DNA of 64,000 bases from Phlyctochytrium arcticum. Its lineage: Eukaryota > Chytridiomycota > Chytridiomycetes > Chytridiales > Chytridiaceae. The stretch covers positions 370,576 to 434,575 of the forward strand of contig JAHLKI010000023.1 of the NCBI GenBank assembly GCA_025602905.1. Direction: 5' to 3'. Shown piece after piece: positions 31,462 through 40,003 of this stretch. The notes under the pieces are model-generated. The model worked only from the letters and a program-made list of their open reading frames with translations, was not told the origin of the DNA and did not search any database. A program made the position numbers and the translations under genes. Positions within the stretch are counted from its first letter, which is position 1. Each line of letters opens with the position of its first letter.

Positions 31462-32382
31462 TCATTGAATACAATCGAATACGGAAACAAACAAAGCCTT
31501 GAGAACATTGACGCTCATTGTGTTTCCAGCTTGTTTCGCCAAGACGCTGTCTGATACTACAATGTTTGTATCAATTACTGAGAATCCTTGTAGGGTGAAC
31601 TTTTCGCGTGGAGTCAAGTCTCGATTCAATTGAGTGACGAATATAGAACAGCTTGTTGTAATACATGGCGCGCATTGTTCAAATATTCCTTCACCACCTC
31701 TATGCTTCACGGCGTAGAGTTTGTTTTTGCGATCCACTGGTAACCTTTCTAAAAGTCGTCTCGGATACTTGTCTAGTGGTAGAAATTCGTTTATTGTTGT
31801 ATCTAAAAATGTTGATAATGGTCGAGGCAGGAATGGTTGGGGAAATTCAAATGGTTTCGTTTGACAGTCTTTCCGTATTCCAACTATATACAAGCGGTGT
31901 CTATTTTGAGGAATGCCGTAGTCTTTGGTATTCAGAATAGCATGATGAATCGAATATTCGTCATCTCTGTTTAACTCCGCAAGCAGATTGTTGAACTTTT
32001 CGCCATTCATAAATGTTTTGAAGCGAGGGACGTTTTCCAGAATGAATATTTTGGGCTTTTTTAATTGAATCGTTTGAATACAATGAATTGAAAGATTGCT
32101 TCTAATGGAATCGTGGTTTTCGGGTATTCTCTGATTCAGAGCTTTCAGACCGGAAAATGATTGGCACGGAAAACCGGCTACATAGACGTCTATTTCTGGT
32201 AACTGACTATGATCTCGCGTCGTGATATCCTCAAACAAACGTTTCGGTGAATGATTCGATTGTATCATTTTGCGGCATTTGGCATCTATTTCGCAACTCC
32301 ATTCATGTGAATATTCTACACCTAGTTGCTGTAATGCAACAATAGGAGCTTCGATACCTGAAAAATCCGTAGCTACTCTCAT
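31462..32382 (-). CDS. DNA (cytosine-5) methyltransferase
   Basis: 306 aa with the ordered C5-methyltransferase motifs: DFSGIEAP (motif I, AdoMet), VYVAGFPCQSFSG with the catalytic Cys near residue 73 (IV), ILENV (VI), QNRHRLYIVG (VIII), a short target-recognition region, then AKQAGNTMSVNV (X). The length is that of bacterial and viral enzymes, without the large regulatory domains of eukaryotic DNMTs. No restriction endonuclease gene is next to it. It would methylate cytosines in element or host DNA. Confidence 0.9.
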   Translation of the reverse strand: MRVATDFSGIEAPIVALQQLGVEYSHEWSCEIDAKCRKMIQSNHSPKRLFEDITTRDHSQLPEIDVYVAGFPCQSFSGLKALNQRIPENHDSIRSNLSIHCIQTIQLKKPKIFILENVPRFKTFMNGEKFNNLLAELNRDDEYSIHHAILNTKDYGIPQNRHRLYIVGIRKDCQTKPFEFPQPFLPRPLSTFLDTTINEFLPLDKYPRRLLERLPVDRKNKLYAVKHRGGEGIFEQCAPCITTSCSIFVTQLNRDLTPREKFTLQGFSVIDTNIVVSDSVLAKQAGNTMSVNVLKALFVSVFDCIQ

Positions 32383-32394
32383 TTGACATGTACA

Positions 32395-33195
32395 CTAGTA
32401 ATTTGTTATGATGATTTCCTTATCCTTGTTTCTCCCATTTGATATGAACGAATGTCTGTCGTATTCGTGAATATTGTACTTGGCAAACCGACGCTTATGA
32501 ATCTCACTGCTATCTAGGGTCAACATCCAGTTAACACCTGCTTGATGCAAGTCGTCACATAGAGCTAGTAATTCATTGTAATTTTTTTCTTGGAATGTCG
32601 AGCTGTAGTATTCATTCACAGATGCTACATTGTAGGGCGGGTCGAGAAACACAAAATCATTTTTCTCAAAGGAGAAACGTTTGATGAATAAGATATAGTC
32701 CAGATTGAAAATATTCACTTGTTGTAGAAATGGCGCAATTCCTTCAATGTGGTCCGGATTGTAAATCTTTTTTGCAGCAGCGTTTCTCGCGGAATACGTC
32801 GGATGAATCCTACCATTCTTGTGCTTCAAATTGTTGTTGAATGACAGTTTCAACAGATACAAATATAGCGCGCTTCTCTTTATGGTATTCAGCTCTACAT
32901 CATTGTTGAATATTTCTACATATTTTATGAATGAACCTTTGTCTTTTGCAAACGGGGAAAGCAGCAATTCTTTCGCGTCTTCTTTTATGGAGAGATACAA
33001 GTTTATCAAATCATCATCCTTGTCATTGATGAAATACTGCTTTATATTCATTTGGTACTTTTCTGCTACGTGAAACAGAACACTTCCACCTCCTACAAAT
33101 GGTTCAAAGTACCGATTAATGACTGGGGGTAGCTTCGCATCAATGTGCTTCATGATTTTTGTCTTTGAACCAACATATGGTACGAATGGCTTCAT
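32395..33195 (-). CDS. DNA adenine-N6 methyltransferase, D12/Dam class
   Basis: 266 aa. Motif X PYVGSKTKIM opens the protein, motif I is FEPFVGGGSVLFH, and the catalytic motif IV is DPPYN near residue 185. A helical target-recognition region lies between (YLYLLKLSFNNN). This order marks the alpha/D12 class that includes Dam. It lies 12 bases upstream of the C5 enzyme on the same strand, so the two may be co-expressed. GATC would be the Dam-type target, but specificity cannot be read from sequence. Confidence 0.9.
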   Translation of the reverse strand: MKPFVPYVGSKTKIMKHIDAKLPPVINRYFEPFVGGGSVLFHVAEKYQMNIKQYFINDKDDDLINLYLSIKEDAKELLLSPFAKDKGSFIKYVEIFNNDVELNTIKRSALYLYLLKLSFNNNLKHKNGRIHPTYSARNAAAKKIYNPDHIEGIAPFLQQVNIFNLDYILFIKRFSFEKNDFVFLDPPYNVASVNEYYSSTFQEKNYNELLALCDDLHQAGVNWMLTLDSSEIHKRRFAKYNIHEYDRHSFISNGRNKDKEIIITNY

Positions 33196-33632
33196 TTCTT
33201 GCTTTATTTGTATTCAACCAAAAAAATGACCCCTATCAAGTCGGGACGGGTCGATCCTTATTTGATAGGTAAGCGCGATTTTCTAGCTAGGATCCTATCT
33301 TTTTTCATATTCGCAACGGGAAGCAAATGTGATTGAAAAAAAAGCTTCCCGTTCTGAATTTCAAAGGCCTTAAATTCCTAGCCCAAATTTCAACAAAACC
33401 TTTTCGTAAATGAGAATCAAAGTTAAAAAAAAAATTTTTTTTCATTCTAAATCTTATATTTTATACCTTAAATTTGGGCTAGAAAGCTAGTATGTAATAT
33501 AAAACGAAACGGTAAAAGAGAAAAACGTTACGGGAAGCAAAAAAGAGGAAAGCTAGAGTTGCGCTAGATTTGGCTAGAACTGGCTAGAACATCTGTATTC
33601 AGAAAAGAAGGCAGCAGAAAGGGGGAAACCAC
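33196..33632. repeat. intergenic repeat with CTAG motifs, copy A
   Basis: No gene is present. The stretch 33283-33575 resembles 37067-37350: both have AGCTAG(G/A)ATCCTAT, CGCAACGGGAAG, AAGCTTCCC, AAATTCCTAGCCCAA, an AT-rich core and then TTTGGGCTAGAA. CCTAGCCCAAATTT and AAATTTGGGCTAG form an inverted repeat around the AT-rich core. GCTAG occurs seven times. This layout suggests a replication origin or a regulatory hub. Confidence 0.65.
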
Positions 33633-36080
33633 CTAATCAGTGACAAAATCCGGATTCACTCTATATCCAACCCATCCTTTTACGTTCTTTCCAGTCTCGT
33701 CTTCACCTACACCTGCTATCCAAATCTGTCTCGTCTTATTTGCAGGTGGGGAAAGCCGGTCCATGTGTTCATGCAAGATACTAATTGTAGTTTGATTACA
33801 GTCTGCCCCAGCATTTTTGCAATAGGATCTAAACAGTGAATTCAGATGAGTAACACCCACGTATTCTCCTTCAGCCTTAATCAATGCACTTTGTTCAAAT
33901 GCTAAAGAGATGTTTTGTGACATTTGGTATTTGTCATGTGCATCACGTACAATTTGAGGCTGTACATTAACTTTGATCCCTTCATTCCTGTATTCGTTTA
34001 GATACACATCGACAAGTAATGCGACAAACGTATCTGCACAATCCAATAATTTCTCCTCAAAACCAGCGATGATTTTCATCTGTTTGGGATCCTTTGAGTC
34101 AGGTTCCATTTCGAATTGTGCTTCGCATGGGATGACAACAACACGGCGCCAAAATCCTTTTGTGTTATCGTGAATCACAGGTAGAGAATTCAACATGATG
34201 AGAGGAACGACCGCGAGCTTAATAGCCTCCATTTTGCCGTCATACAAACTTCGTGCGCTGGTTTCATCCCCACTGCAAATTAACTTTAGAAACTCAGTAT
34301 ATAATGACTTTTGCTCCAATTCCGTCAAGATCCCGCTTCGAATATGTTTCATTGCTACTAAGGCGGGAGTCGCTGCTTGTGCGTTAACGGTTGGCTTAGA
34401 TACTAATGCGCTCGAGATAGGGGCGCTATAATCACCACATGCCATTCGAATGAGTTTGGCTAATAGAGATTTTGCATTTGATCCATATCCATGAAACAAG
34501 AATAGCAACTGATCTACACTCAGCCTGTCCAATATCGATGCCAATACTTTTAATATAAAGCGTTTCAAATCCTCTCGATGACAAGTGAAATCATCGAGAA
34601 ATTTGTGGATAATGTCCTTCTTGACTTGAGCATGCTTTTCATAAGGTTTATATTCCAATTTAGTAGACATAGTAGAATAATCGGTTGGTTCAGAATCTCG
34701 GAATATTCCTTTCTTCAAATCAAACACACCATTAGTAAAATGAAGATTCTGGGGGAAGGCATTGAAGTTGTCAGCCACATTCATGTCGCCAATGAGTTCA
34801 TACAAGGCCTGAATGATGCCTGTTTTAGTTTTGGTAGTTTTGACACTGAATTCGCTTGATTTGGCACATTTACTTCTATTGGACCAAATTGCCCTAGTTG
34901 TATCATCGTTAGCCTCATCATGAAGTTTATTACAAATGAATCCCAGTTGATTTAAACTCTGAGCAAGTTTGTCAAAATAAGGCCGTAATATATAAGTATG
35001 GTACTGTTCCTGCCAAATACCGATCTTGGGGTTAAAATGCTGCCATTTTGATCGCACTGTACAGGGGTATACTTTATTCTCACATAGTTCACACAAGGCT
35101 TTAGACAAAGCCTGATCGCTACAATCTCCACCCTCTACTAATTTCTTGGCAACTTTGTCATCGAACGCGTTCCACATAGCAAGGTAATCTTTATCAATGA
35201 CCACATTATTCCCGGGACCTGAGCGACAAACAAATCTAAGCACTCCATTGTGTCTCACTATAAACGGATGGTTGCTGTTCTTGTTGTGCTTTCGTTTACA
35301 CACTTTGCAATCGTATGGTTTAGTAGCGGTGATCAGAAAGACACAGTTACTATTAACACTCTTATCAATTTGAAAATGGTCTTGGTAGTATTCACTCTCC
35401 TTGAATAGGATTACATCTTCATCAGTGAGACTAGTGTTAGCTACTGGAACAGATGTAAATTCTTGTGATTCAAAATGCTTCTTTGCTTTTTTCATGGTTG
35501 ACAGGATATTATCAAGGATCCATTTCGGAAGGGGCGCCATGTCCTTCCTGTATTCTTGGTTTGAATCATCCCAAGTATACAATCGTGCATTTTTCTTGGA
35601 AGGGGGGCAGGCCACAATGCCCCCTTGCTTGCGAACATCGACGGCTATAAGTTTCTCATCAAGTGTCATGCATACAGCCCAGTTTTTCAATAATGCCTCA
35701 TTTTCTGAACCGGTAAGTCTAAAATAGTAGTGCTTGCCACCCGAGGGAGTTGTAACACTGAGAGTGGAGGGCAGATGCTCATTTTGTCCCACCAAATCTT
35801 GGAAATCTTCAACACCAGTACGTTCAGAATATTTGTTTGTTTTGCTTCTAGTAGCAGGCGGTTTGTTGTCTATATCGAGTACAATATACTGATCATTAAT
35901 AATCAACGCCAAGTTACAGTCTGATCTCTCTCGCTTCCTAAAGTCTTTTTCGAATACATAGTTCCCCTGGCTCCATTTACCGATAGGCATCTTATTTTCT
36001 GGAGAAGCGGGAATGGGAATGAACGCTCTATCATGAGCATGCATCTTTTTGGCGTATTTGAAGAGTTGAGTTTGAGCCAT
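33633..36080 (-). CDS. primase-superfamily 3 helicase (D5-like)
   Basis: 815 aa with start at the ATG opening MAQTQLFKYA; a TATATAAA box lies about 45 bases upstream. The N-terminal archaeo-eukaryotic primase-like domain has IVLDIDNKP (D69, D71) and SGGKHYYF. A cysteine cluster (CKVCKRKHNK) follows in the middle. The D5-type helicase comes next: Walker A GYGSNAKS near residue 530, the acidic Walker B equivalent in GILTELEQKS, and an SF3 motif C in PLIMLNSLPVI. A winged C-terminal region closes it. This is the replicative enzyme expected in Polinton-like viruses and virophages that lack their own polymerase B. Confidence 0.88.
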   Translation of the reverse strand: MAQTQLFKYAKKMHAHDRAFIPIPASPENKMPIGKWSQGNYVFEKDFRKRERSDCNLALIINDQYIVLDIDNKPPATRSKTNKYSERTGVEDFQDLVGQNEHLPSTLSVTTPSGGKHYYFRLTGSENEALLKNWAVCMTLDEKLIAVDVRKQGGIVACPPSKKNARLYTWDDSNQEYRKDMAPLPKWILDNILSTMKKAKKHFESQEFTSVPVANTSLTDEDVILFKESEYYQDHFQIDKSVNSNCVFLITATKPYDCKVCKRKHNKNSNHPFIVRHNGVLRFVCRSGPGNNVVIDKDYLAMWNAFDDKVAKKLVEGGDCSDQALSKALCELCENKVYPCTVRSKWQHFNPKIGIWQEQYHTYILRPYFDKLAQSLNQLGFICNKLHDEANDDTTRAIWSNRSKCAKSSEFSVKTTKTKTGIIQALYELIGDMNVADNFNAFPQNLHFTNGVFDLKKGIFRDSEPTDYSTMSTKLEYKPYEKHAQVKKDIIHKFLDDFTCHREDLKRFILKVLASILDRLSVDQLLFLFHGYGSNAKSLLAKLIRMACGDYSAPISSALVSKPTVNAQAATPALVAMKHIRSGILTELEQKSLYTEFLKLICSGDETSARSLYDGKMEAIKLAVVPLIMLNSLPVIHDNTKGFWRRVVVIPCEAQFEMEPDSKDPKQMKIIAGFEEKLLDCADTFVALLVDVYLNEYRNEGIKVNVQPQIVRDAHDKYQMSQNISLAFEQSALIKAEGEYVGVTHLNSLFRSYCKNAGADCNQTTISILHEHMDRLSPPANKTRQIWIAGVGEDETGKNVKGWVGYRVNPDFVTD

Positions 36081-36204
36081 TTTGTAGTGTACGAAGATTA
36101 GGACGCCGGACTTTACTTGAAGTTTATATAAAAAAAAATAAAGATAGATGTCCCAAACGCAGTACATGAAAAATTATTGATATATGAAGTAATAAGACAC
36201 AACC

Positions 36205-36441
36205 ATGCATTCCGAATTTGTGTATTTTGCCACATTGCGGCGATTTGATTTGGAAAAGGAGTTTACGGCACCGTCTATACGGCAATTGGCAAAACTGTTG
36301 AATATCAGCAAAGATACGGCTATGAAGCTCGTACATGGCAAAAACTCGGTATGGACACCCTACATTACGATTCAGAAGGAACCAAAAATGCGTTTGTCAA
36401 ACGCACCACCAAATTTGCGACAAAAAACTCTGGTGTCCTAA
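36205..36441 (+). CDS. small helix-turn-helix protein (78 aa)
   Basis: The middle contains a helix-turn-helix, SIRQLAKLLNISKDTAMKL, preceded by a short beta-like start. The same segment occurs in the 105-aa protein at 60853-60536 (SIRQLARKLGVSYPTIHKM), so this is a family carried by these elements. It lies divergent from the primase-helicase with 124 bases between the starts, a position typical of a transcriptional regulator. Confidence 0.65.
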   Translation: MHSEFVYFATLRRFDLEKEFTAPSIRQLAKLLNISKDTAMKLVHGKNSVWTPYITIQKEPKMRLSNAPPNLRQKTLVS

Positions 36442-36457
36442 GTTAAGGTCACCAGAA

Positions 36458-37075
36458 ATGCTAGTATTACACGGATCATACGAGGAAAAGTTCAAACAAG
36501 CATTAGTGTACCATTCTGTAGCAAGTGAATATGAAGAAGCTCTTAATGAGTGGATGATTCTCGACGTGGCTTGTGAGCGAGGTTTAACAAAATGTATCTG
36601 TACTCATCCAATTAGTGAGATTTGTCGAATACAGAACCACGAGACTGATAAAGTGTTGATTGTGGGAAATTGTTGCGTCCACAAATGCATGACTGCATCA
36701 CAGGCAACTGATTGTCAGAAAAAATTCAATGAGTTGAAAGCAAAGACCAAACCATGTCTTATTTGTCATATTCGTTTCGACAAGTCTCAACCTGGTGAGA
36801 TATGTCTTCATTGTAAAAAGTGCAACAATCAGTGTTCTCGATGTAAAAAGTACTTTGGGGTGACAGCGGCAACTCGGTGGAAAAAGATGTGTACCCCATG
36901 CTGGCAGATATTAAATAATATTCCAGTGACACAAGTTGCAACACCTGATCTTTATTCAAGACGTAAAACAAAACCATGTCCGACGCAGAAATGTCGCGGC
37001 ACAATTAAAAAAGAAGAGACATGGAAGACTCATTGTAAAATATGCTATATGGAGAATCTCTATAATTCCAGCTAG
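36458..37075 (+). CDS. zinc-ribbon protein (205 aa)
   Basis: Start at the ATG opening MLVLHGSYEE, 17 bases after the helix-turn-helix gene. The first half has CICTHPISEICRI and IVGNCCVHKC, a cysteine pattern seen in proteins of large DNA viruses. The second half has several CxxC pairs (CLICHIRF, CLHCKKC, CSRCKKYF, CTPCW) and a last C..C..H..C knuckle. At least three zinc sites are likely. A nucleic-acid-binding or transcription role is probable; the exact family is not recognised. Confidence 0.65.
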   Translation: MLVLHGSYEEKFKQALVYHSVASEYEEALNEWMILDVACERGLTKCICTHPISEICRIQNHETDKVLIVGNCCVHKCMTASQATDCQKKFNELKAKTKPCLICHIRFDKSQPGEICLHCKKCNNQCSRCKKYFGVTAATRWKKMCTPCWQILNNIPVTQVATPDLYSRRKTKPCPTQKCRGTIKKEETWKTHCKICYMENLYNSS

Positions 37076-37487
37076 AATCCTATTGTTACTTTTTCGCAAC
37101 GGGAAGGAAAAGAAAGCTTCCCCTTCTGATTCTCAAAAGCTCTAAATTCCTAGCCCAATTTTTCAAAAAAGTAGTTCTAATATTGAAAACAAATTCAAAT
37201 TTATTTTTAAAAAAATTTATTTTTCATTTCTGTAAAAAAGTTTGTATTATTTGGGCTAGAACGCTAGGTAGAATATAAAGAGAAGGGGAAGAGGCTTTTT
37301 TTATCAAAAAACGTTCCCTGTACGAATATGAAAAAGCTAGGATTTGGATAGGAAAGCTAGGATTTTCCCTGCTCGACCAGCTAGGTGGGCAACTGCACTC
37401 GGCAGTCGAGGGCAGCCGAACTAGGTGGGGGTCGTGGCTGGTGTACGTCGTTCTATTGTAAGCAACCGGAACCTCCGGTCTCTAGTC
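37076..37487. repeat. intergenic repeat with CTAG motifs, copy B
   Basis: Matches copy A at 33283-33575 in the same orientation over about 280 bases. It continues with AAAGCTAGGATTTGG, a second GCTAGGATTTTCC and CCAGCTAGGTGGG. The two copies bracket the primase-helicase and the two regulators. No gene was seen. Confidence 0.6.
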
Positions 37488-38366
37488 TTATTCAACAAGC
37501 AGCGCCTTGACGACATCCTGAATAGCAATGCTACGTTTATAGAATACCACATCCTCTCTGTACTTCCTCACTTTCTCCACAATACGATTCACTTGTTGCA
37601 TTTCCACGTCATTCTCTAAATATAGAGCAATGTACTCGATATGTGAAGGGACACTCAAATAGTCCTCTGGTTTCCTAACCCAGTACCATCGAAAATCCAC
37701 ATAGTACCGACCGATCAGAATGATATTCTGAGAAATATTACCATAATTATCAACTTTAAACTTGTGAATGGCTATGACCTTCATATTCGGAGCGCATTGT
37801 TCTAATTTTGGAACAATAGGTTGAACGCCTTTTTCGAATACGGACCAGAACGCCGCATAGTTGAAAACCTTACCAGTGCCAAACTTGAAGAAGGATTTTT
37901 CTGCAATATGTTTCCGACAAGCCAGCTTCATACCATCATATCGGGCAACCGTTGCTCGATGAGGCAATATCATTGCAATGAGTTCCGGTTTATATTCAAT
38001 TGCAGCATGTCTGACAAACTTAATCGAAGTGAAGCACCCCGCCCCATATGGTGGATTAAATCCGACCGCGACTCTCCTCATGGTAGGAGATTTCTTAGTC
38101 TGCAGAAAGTCCATATGAATCACATCCGAATACGTGTCTGTTGCGGGAAACAAGTCATAAGACACATAATGAATCTCAGGCAATATTTGCTTCAATCGGA
38201 AAACAACATAGCCATCCCCAGCAGACGAGTCTATATAATGTGTGATGTTCTTCTGCCTCAAAAGCGGTACAAGCTCTTTCTCGATTAGATCATCAATGAC
38301 ATCCTTACTAGTATAATATTGTTCGGCGCTAGACTCTGCGATTAGCTTACGTTTGTTGAAGGACAT
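37488..38366 (-). CDS. adenine-N6 DNA methyltransferase-like protein
   Basis: 292 aa. The AdoMet-binding region reads YIDSSAGDGYVVFRL, and the catalytic motif GFNPPYGAGC (NPPY) follows about 45 residues later, in the gamma-type order. Later text (LIAMILPHRATV, FFKFGTGKVFNYAAFW) fits the remaining Rossmann strands. NPPY can act on adenine in DNA, but some RNA or protein enzymes share it. It is the third methyltransferase of the element. Viral N6-MTase-like proteins of this kind are common in giant viruses and their parasites. Confidence 0.75.
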   Translation of the reverse strand: MSFNKRKLIAESSAEQYYTSKDVIDDLIEKELVPLLRQKNITHYIDSSAGDGYVVFRLKQILPEIHYVSYDLFPATDTYSDVIHMDFLQTKKSPTMRRVAVGFNPPYGAGCFTSIKFVRHAAIEYKPELIAMILPHRATVARYDGMKLACRKHIAEKSFFKFGTGKVFNYAAFWSVFEKGVQPIVPKLEQCAPNMKVIAIHKFKVDNYGNISQNIILIGRYYVDFRWYWVRKPEDYLSVPSHIEYIALYLENDVEMQQVNRIVEKVRKYREDVVFYKRSIAIQDVVKALLVE

Positions 38367-38517
38367 GTTTGACTCTATAGAATATTACCATTGTAGCAAC
38401 CAGAATATATTCTGTCAAGTTGTATCATTAGGTTCACATTGTATCGATAGAGCTCCACATTTGTAATAAACTGCGTTTCAAGTCAGTGACATATTTTTGT
38501 ATTATTGAGAAATAAGA
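38367..38517. promoter_or_regulatory. shared upstream motif of the right-hand accessory genes
   Basis: TTGTATCGATAG followed within 45 bases by CTGCGTTTC precedes the gene at 38518. The same pair, TTGTATCGATAG and ATAAATAGCTGCGTTTC, precedes the recombinase gene at 40004. The spacing suggests a common promoter class. The RING gene between them has its own CTATAAATAA near 39212. Confidence 0.45.
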
Positions 38518-38949
38518 ATGATTGTTGATCCTTCTGTCTATATTGCGATTATTTCCAAATATGAGAGATATACCACAGTAGGCAACACAGAAGTGACAGA
38601 GAATTACAAGAGACTTATAAAAGAAACCTTTAAAATCGATCTACCTATTCGTACACGAGCAGAACAGATTAAACCGGTCATTGCGAAATTAAAGGATGAT
38701 CTGAAAACAGGTATGAACGATTCATGGGAATCTTTTGACTTTTCATTAAACGAAGACGACCTAAAAGAAGAAATCAGACAAGTGTTCAATTCACTTAGGT
38801 GGGTAGATTGGAGTAGAGCGTCATTGTTCTTCTTGAGATTTAAAGATTTAAATCTTTTTACATGTGAAGAGGTTAGAATGATTGTTGAATTAAGGGCTTT
38901 AGAACATATAGTCAGTGAGGTTGAACAACCGCCCGAATATTCCAAGTAA
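38518..38949 (+). CDS. element protein, unknown (143 aa)
   Basis: Helical, acidic, with no cysteine cluster or membrane span (ETFKIDLPIRTRAEQIK, NSLRWVDWSRASLFFLRF). It is preceded by the shared upstream motif. No family recognised. Confidence 0.5.
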   Translation: MIVDPSVYIAIISKYERYTTVGNTEVTENYKRLIKETFKIDLPIRTRAEQIKPVIAKLKDDLKTGMNDSWESFDFSLNEDDLKEEIRQVFNSLRWVDWSRASLFFLRFKDLNLFTCEEVRMIVELRALEHIVSEVEQPPEYSK

Positions 38950-39264
38950 TCTTGCGTCATAATGTATCACTAGCTTACTTTTGTGGAAAAATTTCCTTTT
39001 TTCAAATTGCTGAATATGATGAAGTGTGTGGGAGTGTGCTTCAAAGACCCTCACCGCGATGAGGTCATGAATGACACCCCGCAATACCCGTCCCAACTAG
39101 ATACGGGTTTTGTTTGTGAATCAGTAGTACTGCCGCTTTCTTTTATTTGAAAGGATAAACTTTATTGCAGAGAAAAAAGACTCTTTCCATTTCTATAGAT
39201 AGAACTTTTTCTATAAATAACTTGCTCCAGGTCGCATTTTCCTCAACTTACAAGAGGCACAACA
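38950..39264. repeat. noncoding module, internal copy
   Basis: 38970-39062 matches the TIR module: ACTTTTGTGGAAAAA, CAAATTGCTGAATATGATG, AAGTGTGTG and GACCCTCACCGCGATGA. GCGTCATAATGTATCA at 38953 recurs at 39892, after the next gene. A TATA-like CTATAAATAA lies about 50 bases before the RING gene. No open frame. Confidence 0.6.
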
Positions 39265-39888
39265 ATGGGCAGCGACAGATTCTCACTCTTTCAAGCTGAG
39301 CTGAGCAAGCACGATTATCAACTCGTATCACCAATGCATATTGGATTTACTGCATTAGGAATCACACCCGGGACCGAAATTACCGAGGAAATCAAGGAAA
39401 ACTTGAAATTATGTCACGAAAGATTACATGATGGCTTCAAGAACAAGAAGCGAACTATTCTTTATTTTGACTTGGGTGATATTGTGAGATTTGTTCGCAG
39501 CATCAATGAAAGAGTGGTACAACTAGAATGGAGTACGATCAACAATACGAATATCTATAAACATTTAGAAAGAGCTGGACTTTTCGATGACGCAGATGAT
39601 TGTCCAATTTGCCTCACACGTGACGACAGGATCCGTATAGGTTGCAACAAATGTCAAAAGGCAATCTGTCTTACATGCTATTCAAAGTCGGACCTTTTCT
39701 GTTTAAAGCGTCGTATTCCGTTTCGATGCTCGCTTTGCAACGATTTGAAGTCAGACTACTCGACAATTTGCATCCACACAGTTTGTTTAGACAAAGACGG
39801 CACCACCGACTTTGCTGATGATACTACTGTAACAGATGAATTAGTAGCTAAAAATCGGTCTAGATTGTCAAAGATTTTACATATGTAG
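39265..39888 (+). CDS. RING-type zinc finger protein (207 aa)
   Basis: The second half carries a RING-like array: CPICLTRDD, then GCNKCQKAICLTC, then CSLCN, spaced as in C3HC4-type fingers with a Cys at the usual His position. The N-terminal half is helical and has no known domain. RING proteins usually act as E3 ubiquitin ligases. In a virus-like element this could redirect host ubiquitination. The unusual ligand set makes zinc binding likely but ligase function only probable. Confidence 0.65.
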   Translation: MGSDRFSLFQAELSKHDYQLVSPMHIGFTALGITPGTEITEEIKENLKLCHERLHDGFKNKKRTILYFDLGDIVRFVRSINERVVQLEWSTINNTNIYKHLERAGLFDDADDCPICLTRDDRIRIGCNKCQKAICLTCYSKSDLFCLKRRIPFRCSLCNDLKSDYSTICIHTVCLDKDGTTDFADDTTVTDELVAKNRSRLSKILHM

Positions 39889-40003
39889 TTTAGCGTCATA
39901 ATGTATCAATCCATAGTTTTGTATCGATAGTATTGTTGTGCATAAATAGCTGCGTTTCGGTTACAGTTTCGGTTAAAAATAATAAGTTACTTTATATTAT
40001 AAA

